A program made the translations under genes and the position numbers. The notes below the pieces were generated by a model. It did no database searches and had not been told where the DNA came from. It worked only from the letters and a program-made list of their open reading frames with translations. Positions 7,527-16,944 of a DNA stretch of 64,000 nucleotides are shown here, in pieces (positions within the stretch are counted from its first letter, which is position 1; each line of letters begins with the position of its first letter). The stretch is from Curtobacterium poinsettiae (GTDB lineage Bacteria; Actinomycetota; Actinomycetes; Actinomycetales; Microbacteriaceae), in assembly GCF_025677645.1 (NCBI RefSeq), contig NZ_CP106879.1, positions 806,001 to 870,000 on the forward strand, read 5' to 3'.

Positions 7527-9659
7527 ATGAGTCTCCTGTCCGGCGCCACTACCCGGCGCAGAACCACCACCCTCCGCGTCTGCGGAGCCGTCCTCGGGGC
7601 CGCGCTCATCGCCGGTGCCTCGATGGTCGGCACGAACGCCGCCACGGCTGCGACGAACACCCCCACCACCAACATCTCGACCGGTGGCCCGATCCACATC
7701 CTGCTCGGCGTCGGCGCGACCGAGAGCCAGCGCATCGCATCGTGGTACTTCCCCACGAACGTCGCGCAGTCGCTCGAGATCCAGAAGACCGCGTCCATGA
7801 CCGACGGTGTCTTCACCGACGCCAAGCAGACGGTCGCCGCCTCGGAGGCCGCGAACACCGCAGCCGACACGAGCACGACCGACTCGAACACCAAGAGCAT
7901 CCCGGGCATCGCCGCCGAATCGGGCTACATCAACGCGCACGCGACGATCTCGGCCCTCGAGCCGAACACGTCGTACACGTACCACGTCGGTGCGGCGGAC
8001 GGCTCGGCTTGGTCCGCGTCGTACACCTTCACCACGAAGAGCTTCTCCGGCGACTTCGACTTCCTGTTCTTCGGTGACCCGCAGATCGGTTCGTCCGGCT
8101 TCACCGACGACGACGGTGCCGGCTGGGCGGACACGCTCAAGTACGCCACGTCGACCGAACCGGACGCCGAGCTCCTGGTCTCCGGTGGCGACCAGGTCGA
8201 GCACGCCAACAACGAGTACGAGTGGGGCGCGTTCGCGGACAGCAGCGACGTGCTGAAGCGCTACCCGTGGGCCTCGACCATCGGCAACCACGACGTGGGC
8301 GGCAAGGCCTACGAGCAGCACAACCAGGTGCCGAACTCCCTCAAGGTGCCGGACTTCTACCCGGGCGGCAACACCACCGCGAACTCGGGTGGCGACTACT
8401 GGTACATGTACAAGGGCGTCCTGTTCATCGACATCAACTCGAACGCCTACGCGGCCGGCTCCGACGCTGCCCACGTGAACTACGTGCGCGACGTCATCAA
8501 CCGCTACGGCGACGACGCGAAGTGGACCACGCTGGTCTACCACCACTCGATCTACTCGCCGGCCGACCACGCGAACGATCGTGACAACCAGCAGCGCCGG
8601 TTCGACTTCACGCGTTCGTTCTCGGACATGGGTGTCGACCTCGTCCTGCAGGGTCACGACCACTCCTACTCGCGCAGCTACGCGATCAAGAACGGCAAGA
8701 AGGCCAACGTCAACGAGCAGCCCGCTGCTCCCGAGGTCTTCTCCGGCCCCGGCGGCGTCATCTACATGACGGCCAACTCGGCCTCCGGCTCGAAGTACTA
8801 CGACCTCACCACCCCGGACGCCACCCAGGGCTACGACGCGGACCCGCTCGACCCCACCGGTCAGCGTCACTTCGCCAACTCGGTCGAGAACCAGGAGCAC
8901 GTCCGCACCTTCGTGAAGGTCTCGGTCACCGACGACGAGCTCGCCGTCGAGAACATCCGCGCCAGCGACTGCACCACGCTCAACTCGGCGGTGCAGCACG
9001 GCAAGGTCGACAGCTGCGGCGTGACGCTCCAGCCGACGGCCACGGCCGACCCGGCGGCGATCGGTTCGACGGTCGACAAGTTCAACCTGCACGCCACGCT
9101 GCCGACGACGACCACGACGCTCACCGCGTCGGCCGCCGAGCAGACCTACCGCACCGCCAAGCCGGCCAAGGTCACCGCGACCATCGCCGGTGGCATCGGC
9201 ACCCAGCAGGGCACGGTGACGTTCAAGGACGGCAGCAAGGTCCTCGGCACCGCCCCGGTCAAGGACGGTGCGGCCAGCATGACGCTGCCGAGCACCCTCG
9301 CCATCGGCAAGCACGCGGTCACGGCCTCGTTCGTCAACGCGGACCCGGTGTACTCGGGTACCGACTCGAAGACGGCGAAGGCCATGACGGTCACCGTCGA
9401 GAAGGCTCCGTCGCGCACCGCCATCAAGTACAGCGGCGGCAAGGCGACCGTCCAGGTGAAGGCCACCGGCTTCAGCGTCGACGGCACCGCCCGGATCTAC
9501 CAGGGCGCGAAGCGCCTCGCCACCGTCACGGTTGAGGACGGTGTGGTCACCTCGAAGCTCCCGCTGAAGAAGGGCGCGCACAACCTGCACGCCGTCTTCG
9601 CCGGGACCTCGGAGCTCACCACGAGCACCAGCCCGACCATCACGGTCGTCGTCAAGTAG
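7527..9659 (+). CDS. Secreted purple-acid-phosphatase-like metallophosphoesterase
   Basis: A 710-residue exported protein. After a signal of about 40 residues (Arg-rich, then VLGAALIAGASMVG, then NAATAATN) comes a purple-acid-phosphatase-type N-terminal domain (SALEPNTSYTYHVGA). The calcineurin-like core shows the metal motifs in order: FFGDPQIG, SGGDQVEHAN, STIGNHDVGG, LVYHHSIYS and LQGHDHSYSRSY. The last 200 residues are Ig-like repeats (TVTFKDGSKVLGTAPVKDG; a similar second unit follows), probably for wall association. It likely releases phosphate from esters outside the cell. The ATG at 7527 is preferred to an in-frame upstream start because it begins the signal peptide. Confidence 0.93.
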   Translation: MSLLSGATTRRRTTTLRVCGAVLGAALIAGASMVGTNAATAATNTPTTNISTGGPIHILLGVGATESQRIASWYFPTNVAQSLEIQKTASMTDGVFTDAKQTVAASEAANTAADTSTTDSNTKSIPGIAAESGYINAHATISALEPNTSYTYHVGAADGSAWSASYTFTTKSFSGDFDFLFFGDPQIGSSGFTDDDGAGWADTLKYATSTEPDAELLVSGGDQVEHANNEYEWGAFADSSDVLKRYPWASTIGNHDVGGKAYEQHNQVPNSLKVPDFYPGGNTTANSGGDYWYMYKGVLFIDINSNAYAAGSDAAHVNYVRDVINRYGDDAKWTTLVYHHSIYSPADHANDRDNQQRRFDFTRSFSDMGVDLVLQGHDHSYSRSYAIKNGKKANVNEQPAAPEVFSGPGGVIYMTANSASGSKYYDLTTPDATQGYDADPLDPTGQRHFANSVENQEHVRTFVKVSVTDDELAVENIRASDCTTLNSAVQHGKVDSCGVTLQPTATADPAAIGSTVDKFNLHATLPTTTTTLTASAAEQTYRTAKPAKVTATIAGGIGTQQGTVTFKDGSKVLGTAPVKDGAASMTLPSTLAIGKHAVTASFVNADPVYSGTDSKTAKAMTVTVEKAPSRTAIKYSGGKATVQVKATGFSVDGTARIYQGAKRLATVTVEDGVVTSKLPLKKGAHNLHAVFAGTSELTTSTSPTITVVVK

Positions 9660-9673
9660 CACCCGTCACCAGC

Positions 9674-9705
9674 AAGGGCCCCGCGATCTCGATCGCGGGG
9701 CCCTT
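9674..9705 (+). terminator. Terminator hairpin after the phosphoesterase
   Basis: A perfect 15-bp inverted repeat (AAGGGCCCCGCGATC and its complement) with a 2-nt centre lies 14 nt past the stop. No long T-tract follows, as is usual for high-GC actinobacteria. Confidence 0.85.
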
Positions 9706-9994
9706 CGCCGTGTGGTCCGGGGGTGGGCGACCGGTCCTACCCGGGACCGGCGCCGCACCGGCTGACGGGAGACCCGAACTCCCTCCCCGTCCGCTGGTGA
9801 GCGGCCGGTCAACCTGGGGTGATGATGCGCCCGCAGCCCCGGGATCCGCCTGTGACCCGGGCGGATTCCCAGCCTTCGACCGAATGTCCTGACGTCTCTG
9901 TGTTTTTGCTGTGCAGAAGCGCATACTTCGAGTCTCCGAGAATGCGCGCTCGTCGCCGACGACCCCTCGCCTCTCCTGCAGGCAGAGGTTGGCC

Positions 9995-11260
9995 GTGCAC
10001 ACTCATCAAACTCGACGAGGCTCGATCCTCGTCATCTCGGCGGCTGCCGTCGCCGCGCTGATCACCCTCGGGACCGGTGGCGGAGCATCCGCCGCCACGG
10101 TCATCGACGGTCCGGTCAACCTCGGAACCGCATCGACCTACGGCGTCCTCGGCGCGAGCGCGGTCACGAACACCGGCCCGTCCGTGGTGAACGGCGACCT
10201 CGGCTTGTCGCCGGGCACGTCCATCACCGGCGTCGGCGGCGCACCGAACGGCACCGTCAACGGGACCACGCACCAGACCGACGCCGCAGCGGCGCAGGCC
10301 CAGCGCGACACCACCACCGCGTACGACGTCGCCGCGTCGCTCTCCCCGACCCAGACCGGTCTGACCGAGCTGAACGGCCTCTCGCTCTCACCCGGCGTGT
10401 ACTCCGGCGGCGCCCTCGCCCTGGCGAACAACGGAGCGCTCACCCTGGCCGGCAGCGCGGACTCCGTGTGGGTGTTCCAGGCCGCGTCGACCCTGACCAT
10501 CGGGTCCGCCAGCCAGATCGTGATCACCGGCGGTGCCAGCTCGTGCAACGTGTTCTGGCAGGTCGGCAGCTCCGCCACCGTCGGCACCGGCGCGCAGTTC
10601 CAGGGCACCGTCCTGGCGCAGCAGTCCGTGACCGCCACCACCGGCGCGACCGTGCAGGGCCGACTGCTGGCCCGCACCGGTGCGGTCACCCTCGACACGA
10701 ACACGATCACGGCCTCCGCCGGCTGCCCGGCGCCGGGTACGCCGTCCGAGTCGCCGACGATCACCTCGGGCACCCCGTCCGACGGCACCGTCGACGTGCC
10801 CTACTCGTCCACCGTCACCGCGACCGGTACCCCGAACCCGACCTTCACCGCCACGGGCCTGCCTGACGGCCTGACGATCGACAGCACCACCGGCGTCATC
10901 TCCGGCACCCCGACCACCCCGGGCACCTCGACCGTGACGATCACCGCGTCGAACGGCACCAGCCCGGACGACACCCAGACGGTCACCATCACGGTCCGTG
11001 CTCCGGCACCGGTGCCCACCGCGACACCCACCCCGACGGCACCCGCAGTGGTGCCCACCGACACCCCGAGCGGCCCCGCGGCCCCTGGCGCCGGCGGTGG
11101 TGGGGGTGCTGGCGGCGGAACCGACCAGCCCACCGGTGAGCTCGCGTTCACCGGCTCGGACCCGACCGTCCCACTGAGCATCGCCGCCGCGCTGCTCGCC
11201 GCGGGCGCCACGCTGATGGTCCTGCTGCGCCGTCGCCGTCGCACCGTCGGCCGGATCTGA
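9995..11260 (+). CDS. DUF3494 ice-binding-like protein with LAFTG sorting signal
   Basis: A 421-residue surface protein. The GTG start with GGCAGAGG upstream opens a signal peptide ending GGASAATV. A DUF3494 (ice-binding-like) beta-helix domain spans about 35-245, with the typical NLGTASTYGVLGASAVTNTG opening and a single disulfide-capable pair (SSCNVFW and AGCPAPG). A putative Ig-like He_PIG domain (FTATGLPDGLTIDSTTGVIS) follows, then a Pro/Thr- and Gly-rich linker. The end is a cell-wall sorting signal: LAFTG at 383-387, a hydrophobic helix and an Arg-rich tail. LAxTG is the motif of class E sortases. Function may be ice binding or adhesion. No sortase lies in the window. The 280-bp upstream gap holds a short hairpin at 9841-9870 and nothing else I recognise. 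Confidence 0.9.
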   Translation: MHTHQTRRGSILVISAAAVAALITLGTGGGASAATVIDGPVNLGTASTYGVLGASAVTNTGPSVVNGDLGLSPGTSITGVGGAPNGTVNGTTHQTDAAAAQAQRDTTTAYDVAASLSPTQTGLTELNGLSLSPGVYSGGALALANNGALTLAGSADSVWVFQAASTLTIGSASQIVITGGASSCNVFWQVGSSATVGTGAQFQGTVLAQQSVTATTGATVQGRLLARTGAVTLDTNTITASAGCPAPGTPSESPTITSGTPSDGTVDVPYSSTVTATGTPNPTFTATGLPDGLTIDSTTGVISGTPTTPGTSTVTITASNGTSPDDTQTVTITVRAPAPVPTATPTPTAPAVVPTDTPSGPAAPGAGGGGGAGGGTDQPTGELAFTGSDPTVPLSIAAALLAAGATLMVLLRRRRRTVGRI

Positions 11261-11268
11261 GGAACATT

Positions 11269-11306
11269 GCGAAGGACCCCGTGACCCAGGTCGCGGGGTC
11301 CTTCGC
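11269..11306 (+). terminator. Terminator hairpin after the DUF3494 gene
   Basis: An 18-bp stem with one G-T wobble (arm starting GCGAAGGACCCCGTGACC) and a 2-nt centre begins 8 nt past the stop. Strong intrinsic hairpin without a T-tract. Confidence 0.85.
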
Positions 11307-11424
11307 CGTCGCCCGCACCCAACGAGCCGTGCACACGTGGCGACGGCGCGCGGGTGCCGGAACACGGCTACGCTCCACTGCAACGGGGTCAGGGGTGGCC
11401 TCGCAAGGGGATCAGGGGTGGGCC

Positions 11425-12462
11425 ATGACGGCTCGACGACGCACGGCGGTCGGCATCACGACCGTGTTGACACTGGTCGGAGTGCTCGTCGCACCGACCA
11501 CCGCGGCCCTGGCCGCTCCGGACGACGGGGCACTCACCGTCATGCTCACCGATCCGGAGAAGCGCCCGCTGCCGATGGCGGGCGTGGTGGTCGACCTGCG
11601 GACCCCGGAGGGCACGACGACGGCGTCTGCCTCGAGCGACGCCCGCGGGCGGCTGACGTTCGACGCGGTGCCGTCCGGAACGTGGAGCCTGCACGGTGAG
11701 CGCGAGGGCTCGTACGGCTTCGACGACGTGCTCCCCGCCGAGCGGGCCGGCATCACGGTCAGCCCCGGTGCGAACGAGACCGTCGTCCTGGTCGTGCGTC
11801 GCGGCGCCTCGATCGGTGGGACCGCGCGCAACCCGTACGGCGCCGACCTGTCCGGCGCAGCCGTCGTCGTGCGCGGCTGGAACACCGGGACGGTGCGACG
11901 CACGGTCACCGCTCGCGACGGGCACTACTGGGTGCACGGCCTGCCGAGTGACGACTACAGCGTGCAGGTCAACGCGCACGACGAGACGCTCGACTCGTGG
12001 CCGGCACTGCGCGATCAGTCCTGGGGGTTCCACCGCGACCCGGGCTCCACCGCACCGCGCTCCTACGTCCGCGTCGCGCACCAGGCGGGCGGTCGCGCCG
12101 AGACCGTGCTGGACGACGTCGACGCGAGCTCGACCGTCGGGGTCACCCTGTCCGCCATCGTGAACCCCCAGCTCGACACCGACTTCACCGGGGCAACGGT
12201 CCACGTGTACGGCGAGTCGATCGGCAGCACCTTCGACACCCGGATGACCTCCTGGTCGCCGGGCCGGGGCGGCGTCTTCGGTGTGGTCCTGAGCCCCGGT
12301 CGGTACAAGGTCGAGGTGGTCGGCTGGTCGCCGAGCCAGAAGCGGTACGTCTCGTACTGGTACGGCGGCGAGGGCAACCGCCCGGTCGCCGACCGGGCGT
12401 CGTCGCACACCGCGGTCGTACGGGACGAGAGCCGGACCATCTCGTTCTGGAGCACGCGCTGA
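11425..12462 (+). CDS. Secreted protein with carboxypeptidase-regulatory-like folds
   Basis: A 345-residue exported protein. The ATG at 11425 (AGGGGTGGGCC upstream) starts a signal peptide ending TTAALAAPDDG. The mature part contains two or three transthyretin/carboxypeptidase-regulatory-like beta domains: LPMAGVVVDLRTPEG...DARGRLTFDAVPSGTWSL, then GTARNPYGADLSGAAVVVRG...RDGHYWVHGLPSDDYSV. No catalytic motif or anchor is seen. Such folds serve as adhesive or structural modules on the surface. It follows the DUF3494 gene in the same direction but after a terminator, so it is likely transcribed separately. Confidence 0.75.
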   Translation: MTARRRTAVGITTVLTLVGVLVAPTTAALAAPDDGALTVMLTDPEKRPLPMAGVVVDLRTPEGTTTASASSDARGRLTFDAVPSGTWSLHGEREGSYGFDDVLPAERAGITVSPGANETVVLVVRRGASIGGTARNPYGADLSGAAVVVRGWNTGTVRRTVTARDGHYWVHGLPSDDYSVQVNAHDETLDSWPALRDQSWGFHRDPGSTAPRSYVRVAHQAGGRAETVLDDVDASSTVGVTLSAIVNPQLDTDFTGATVHVYGESIGSTFDTRMTSWSPGRGGVFGVVLSPGRYKVEVVGWSPSQKRYVSYWYGGEGNRPVADRASSHTAVVRDESRTISFWSTR

Positions 12463-12728
12463 TCCCGGAACACGACGCCCGAGAACCCGACGGCGCGCTC
12501 ACCGGATGCGTCCTCGACGACGTGCCGGACCCGGCCGGCGGCGTCCGCCACACGATCCCGGGCCGGGGCCACTCCATGCCCCGCGCCGGGCCGTCGTACC
12601 CGTGAGGACCCTCAGGTACCGAGCCTCGACCTCATCCTCCAGGACGATCCGCGGCGAGCGGCGCGCTCCCTACTGTTGGCGACGGAGCGTGCGGTGGCGC
12701 ACGCCCGTCGCACCAGGGGAGATCCGAC

Positions 12729-15530
12729 GTGAGCCGTTCGCCGAGACGCCGTTCCACCATCGCGCTGCAGATCGCGTGTTCGACACTCATCGCCGGGGCG
12801 CTCGCCGTCTCCGGCACGATCGTGGCTCTGCCAGCGACGGCCGCGCCGGGCGACGGGTCCACCACCGCGACGGGGACGACCACGATCACGACCCCGGGCA
12901 CGCCCGTCGCGCAGGGTGACGACTGGACGGTCACGCCGACCGACGGCGGGTACACCGTCGTCCTCACCCTCGCCGACCCGCTACCGCTCCGTGCGGCGGC
13001 CCCCGTCCTGCTCGTGGACGGTACCGACATCGGCGTCGCACAGACGAGCCTCGACCAGCGGCAGCTGACGGTCACCACGACCGACCCCGCCGTCGCCGAT
13101 GCCCGCAGCGTCGAGCTCGGCTGGACGGGCGAAACCGACCTGCAGGGCAACCGGCAGGCCGCCACCGCGCCGCAGACGGTCGCGCCGAGCGAAGCCCCGG
13201 CGCCCCTGACCGACGACCCGGCGGCCGCAGGCCAGTACGCGGTGACCCGGGCCGACTACGACCTGGGCAACGAAGCCGAGACGATCAAGGGCTTCGGTCG
13301 CAAGGGCGAGATGCGTGCCGCGGTCTTCGTGCCGAAGGACGCCCCGGGCAAGCGTCCGGTCGTGGTGTTCCTGCACGGCCGCCACGAGGCCTGCTACGGC
13401 GGCACCGACAACCCGAAGGCGTGGCCGTGCGGGAAGGGACAGACGGACATCCCGAGCTACCTCGGCTACAACGCGGCGGCGACCGCGCTGGCGAGCCACG
13501 GCAACGTCGTCGTGTCGATCTCCGCGAACGCGATCAACGCCCTCGACGGCAGCTACTCGGACGACGGCGGAGCGGTGGCCCGCGGGCAGCTCGTCCTCGA
13601 CCACCTCAGCCTGCTGCAGCGGGCGGACACCGGTCAGGAACCCCGGCTCTCGCCGCTGCTCACCGGCAAGCTCGACCTGCAGGACGTCGGCCTCATGGGT
13701 CACTCGCGCGGTGGCGACGGCGTGGTCCGCGCGGCCCTGCTCAACACGCAGCGCACGAACCCCTTCGGCATCCGTGCCGTCCTGCCCCTGGCGCCGACCG
13801 ACTTCGGGCGCATGACCCTGCCGGACACCAACACGGCGGTCGTCCTGCCGTACTGCGACGGCGACGTGTCCGACCTGCAGGGACAGCACTTCTACGACGA
13901 CTCCCGCACCGCCTTCGGGGACGACGTGCTGCGCTCCTCGGTCCTGGTGATGGGTGCGAACCACAACTTCTTCAACACGACGTGGACGCCGGGCAAGTAC
14001 GCGAAGGCGTCGTCGGACGACTGGTACGACGAGTCCGACGCGGTCTGCGGGGCGAAGGCGAAGCGCACCACGCGGCTCTCGTCCGACCAGCAGTACGCCG
14101 TCGGCACGAGCCTGATCAGCGGCTTCTTCCGCCTGACGCTCGACGGTGAGCAGCAGTTCCTGCCGATGTTCGACGGCACCAACCGTCAGCCCGCCGCCCT
14201 GGGCACGGCCGACATCCGCGTGAGCGCGTCCCAGCCCGGCGCGAGTCGGCGCGACCTCGCCCTGTTCGACGTCGCGAACCCGGCGATCACCACGACCGGT
14301 GCCCTGACGGCGAAGACCTGCGCGAGCACCGACGACCTGCCCGCGAAGCAGATCCTGCCGGCGTGCGTCTCGATGACGTCCAACGCCCCGGACTACACCC
14401 CGGCGTACCTGGCGTCCTCGGTGCCGGCCACCCCCGCCCTGCACGTCTCGCCCACCAAGGCGGCGACCGGCGGCCAGGTGCACGTCCCGGTGGGTCCGGC
14501 GGCCGGTGACCTCACCGGGTTCCAGGCGCTGTCGCTCCGCCTCACCCCGGACGACACCGCGACGACGAACGCCGACGTCTCGATCACCCTCCGTGACGCG
14601 ACGGGTGCCGTGGCGACCCGCCGCGTGTCCGACACCAGCCGTGCCGGACAGCTGCTCCCCGGTACCCGGATGGCCCCGCGCAAGACGATCCTGCAGCAGG
14701 CGCGCATCCCCCTCGACGCGTTCGCCGGCATCGACCTGACATCGGTGCGCGAGGTGACGATCGACGTCCCGCAGAAGAACGGCGGGGTCCTGCTGAGCGA
14801 CCTGTCGCTCGTGCCGGCCGCGACCCTCGGTGCCCCGGCGGTCACGAAGCGTCCGGCCGCACGCATCGCGGACCGGTTCGTCGACGAGGGCCGCACCCGC
14901 ACGGTGGTCCGGGCAGCGGTCGTGCTCTCCCGACCTGCAGAGCAGGCCACGACGGTGTACTTCGACCTCGACCAGGCGTACGACGGGCGCATCCGCCCGG
15001 CGGTGCAGCCCGTCACGTTCCAGCCCGGCGAGGTCTGCCGCGCGGTGGCCGTCTCGGTGAACGGTGACCGCACCCCGTCGTTCTCGCGGACGTCGGACTA
15101 CGCGATGACCCTCAGCAACACCCGGGGCGGTTCGGTGATCGGTGACTCGGTCGGCACGATGCGCATCCGCGAGGACGACGGCGTGCGCAGCGTGAACGGA
15201 CGGGCGACCGCGTCCGCTCCGGCGGTCGGCACCCCGGGTGACGCGTGTGCCGAGGCGCAGGCGTCCAGCACGGCCATCGCCGTGACGCCGACGAGCAGCC
15301 GGAAGGGTGCCAAGGTCGCGATCTCGGCGACGGGGTTCCGTGCCGGGGAGTCGGTCACCGTCAGCATCGACGGCGGTCGGGCCACCCGCACGACTGCCGA
15401 CGCCGACGGCAAGGTCCGCCTGAAGATCACGAAGGCCGTGGCGGCGCTGGCACCGGGCACGCACGTCGTGCATGCCCGTGGCTACGGCTCGGACCAGCGG
15501 GCCCGGGGCACCTTCACGACGACGAAGTAG
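12729..15530 (+). CDS. Large secreted alpha/beta hydrolase
   Basis: A 933-residue exported protein beginning at GTG after a good AGGGGAGA site. The signal ends PATAAPGDG near residue 40. The catalytic domain (about 170-480) has an oxyanion region VVVFLHGRHEACYGG and the nucleophile elbow GHSRGGDG with Ser326; a histidine in MGANHNFFNTTW near residue 412 fits the triad. It resembles actinobacterial secreted lipase/esterase-like hydrolases. The C-terminal half carries beta-rich modules, including a Calx-beta-like region (EQATTVYFDLDQAYDG) and an Ig-like end. The substrate is unknown; extracellular esters or polymers are likely. Confidence 0.85.
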   Translation: MSRSPRRRSTIALQIACSTLIAGALAVSGTIVALPATAAPGDGSTTATGTTTITTPGTPVAQGDDWTVTPTDGGYTVVLTLADPLPLRAAAPVLLVDGTDIGVAQTSLDQRQLTVTTTDPAVADARSVELGWTGETDLQGNRQAATAPQTVAPSEAPAPLTDDPAAAGQYAVTRADYDLGNEAETIKGFGRKGEMRAAVFVPKDAPGKRPVVVFLHGRHEACYGGTDNPKAWPCGKGQTDIPSYLGYNAAATALASHGNVVVSISANAINALDGSYSDDGGAVARGQLVLDHLSLLQRADTGQEPRLSPLLTGKLDLQDVGLMGHSRGGDGVVRAALLNTQRTNPFGIRAVLPLAPTDFGRMTLPDTNTAVVLPYCDGDVSDLQGQHFYDDSRTAFGDDVLRSSVLVMGANHNFFNTTWTPGKYAKASSDDWYDESDAVCGAKAKRTTRLSSDQQYAVGTSLISGFFRLTLDGEQQFLPMFDGTNRQPAALGTADIRVSASQPGASRRDLALFDVANPAITTTGALTAKTCASTDDLPAKQILPACVSMTSNAPDYTPAYLASSVPATPALHVSPTKAATGGQVHVPVGPAAGDLTGFQALSLRLTPDDTATTNADVSITLRDATGAVATRRVSDTSRAGQLLPGTRMAPRKTILQQARIPLDAFAGIDLTSVREVTIDVPQKNGGVLLSDLSLVPAATLGAPAVTKRPAARIADRFVDEGRTRTVVRAAVVLSRPAEQATTVYFDLDQAYDGRIRPAVQPVTFQPGEVCRAVAVSVNGDRTPSFSRTSDYAMTLSNTRGGSVIGDSVGTMRIREDDGVRSVNGRATASAPAVGTPGDACAEAQASSTAIAVTPTSSRKGAKVAISATGFRAGESVTVSIDGGRATRTTADADGKVRLKITKAVAALAPGTHVVHARGYGSDQRARGTFTTTK

Positions 15531-15532
15531 CC

Positions 15533-16036
15533 GTGCGCGATCCGGCACCGGTCATCGCGCGCGCCACCACGGGTGACGCGCGCGAGATCGGTGCGTTCCA
15601 GGCGCGCTGCTGGGAGCAGACGTACCGCGGAGTGGTGCCGGACGCCTTCCTCGACGGCACGGCTGCCGTCGACCGAGCCGCGCGCTGGGAGGCGCGGATC
15701 CGGACGCGCGCTCGGAGCGTGCTCGTCGCGCGGTCCCGTGACGGAACCCTGCTCGGTGTCACGAGCACCGCGCGATCAGCCGCGACGGTCAGCGATCTGC
15801 CGGCCTTGGAACTCGTCACGCTGTACGTCGACCGGCCCGCGCACGGCACCGGTGTGGCCGCCCGGCTCCTCGCGGCGGCCATCGGCGACGAGGACGCTCA
15901 CCTGCTCGTCTTCGCGGCGAACACCCGTGCACGGCGGTTCTACGAGAAGCACGGGTTCGCACGGGAGGGTGCGAAGACGATCGACCCCGGGACAGGGCTC
16001 GACGAGGAACGGTGGGTCCGGAGACGTCCCGTGTGA
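15533..16036 (+). CDS. GNAT family N-acetyltransferase
   Basis: A 167-residue acetyltransferase. The GNAT acetyl-CoA region is LVTLYVDRPAHGTGVAARLL at about residues 94-113, and the C-terminal AANTRARRFYEKHGF is the usual motif B. The start is a GTG two bases after the hydrolase stop, so it is probably co-transcribed with it. The substrate is not predictable. It ends 4 bp from the convergent GAF-ANTAR gene. Confidence 0.9.
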   Translation: MRDPAPVIARATTGDAREIGAFQARCWEQTYRGVVPDAFLDGTAAVDRAARWEARIRTRARSVLVARSRDGTLLGVTSTARSAATVSDLPALELVTLYVDRPAHGTGVAARLLAAAIGDEDAHLLVFAANTRARRFYEKHGFAREGAKTIDPGTGLDEERWVRRRPV

Positions 16037-16040
16037 ACCC

Positions 16041-16778
16041 TCAGGACGCCCCGGCCGCGCGGAGGTCGGCGAGCGGGACGTCGTCGCGTGCCACGGCGGC
16101 GGCGACCTGGCTCAGCGAGCGCTGGGTGGCACGTGCGTAGCGACGGATCATGCCGAAGGCCTCCTCGACATCGACGCCGGCCGCACGCGCGAGGTACCCC
16201 TTCGCCTGCTCGATGGCGACCCGGCTGTCGAGCGCGCGTTGGAGCTGCTCGGCGGTGTGGGTCGCGTGCTCGAGGGTCCGCTGCTGCAACAGGCTGATCG
16301 TCGCGACGTCGGCGAGGGCCTGCGCAGCTCGGGCATCGGCACCGTTCAGCGCTCCCTCGGTCTCGCGGAACAGGTTCAGCGACCCGACCGTGGTGTCCCG
16401 CAGCCGGAGCGGGATGGCGTGGACCCCCGCGTAGCCGCGAGCCCGCGATGCCTCGGCGAACCGTGGCCAGTGCTGCCGCAGGTGGTCGGCGTCCTCCGAG
16501 GTCACCAACCGGCCGGTGGTCACGGCGGTGATGCACGGCCCCTCGCCGGCGTCGAGCTGGAGCAGGCCGATGAAGCTGCTGCGCTCGCTCGTCGACGCGA
16601 CGACGTGCAGCTCGTCCTTCTGGTCGATCAGGTGGATGGCGCCCGCGGCGGCGTCGAACAGCTCGACGGCCCGGTCGACCAGCGTCTGCAGCACGTCGAC
16701 GACGTCGTAGTCCGCCACCAGGCTGTCGGTGAGGGTCACGAACGTCTCGACCAGTCGTGCTTCGCGTACCTCGGTCAT
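16041..16778 (-). CDS. GAF-ANTAR RNA-binding antitermination regulator
   Basis: A 245-residue cytoplasmic regulator. A GAF sensor domain covers about 20-165 (FDAAAGAIHLIDQKDELHVV, VHAIPLRLRDTTVGSLNLF). The last 60 residues are an ANTAR domain (RVAIEQAKGYLARAAGVDVE, then AFGMIRRYARATQRSLSQVA). ANTAR proteins bind paired hairpins in nascent RNA and prevent termination. This pairing with GAF is common in mycobacteria and relatives. The ATG has GGAAGGACCG upstream. It is divergent from the desaturase, whose expression it might influence; that is inference. Confidence 0.9.
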   Translation of the reverse strand: MTEVREARLVETFVTLTDSLVADYDVVDVLQTLVDRAVELFDAAAGAIHLIDQKDELHVVASTSERSSFIGLLQLDAGEGPCITAVTTGRLVTSEDADHLRQHWPRFAEASRARGYAGVHAIPLRLRDTTVGSLNLFRETEGALNGADARAAQALADVATISLLQQRTLEHATHTAEQLQRALDSRVAIEQAKGYLARAAGVDVEEAFGMIRRYARATQRSLSQVAAAVARDDVPLADLRAAGAS

Positions 16779-16944
16779 GTGGGGAACGGTCCTTCCGTCG
16801 AGCAGGCGGGACAACCGTAGCCGAGCAGCGGACACGCGGACCTGTGGCTTGCACCCGGGAGCGTGACGGCTCTAGCGTTGGACCAGCAGCCCCAGACCCC
16901 GGCCGCCGGAACGTTCCTCCATTCCGTTGACGACCAGGGAATCC

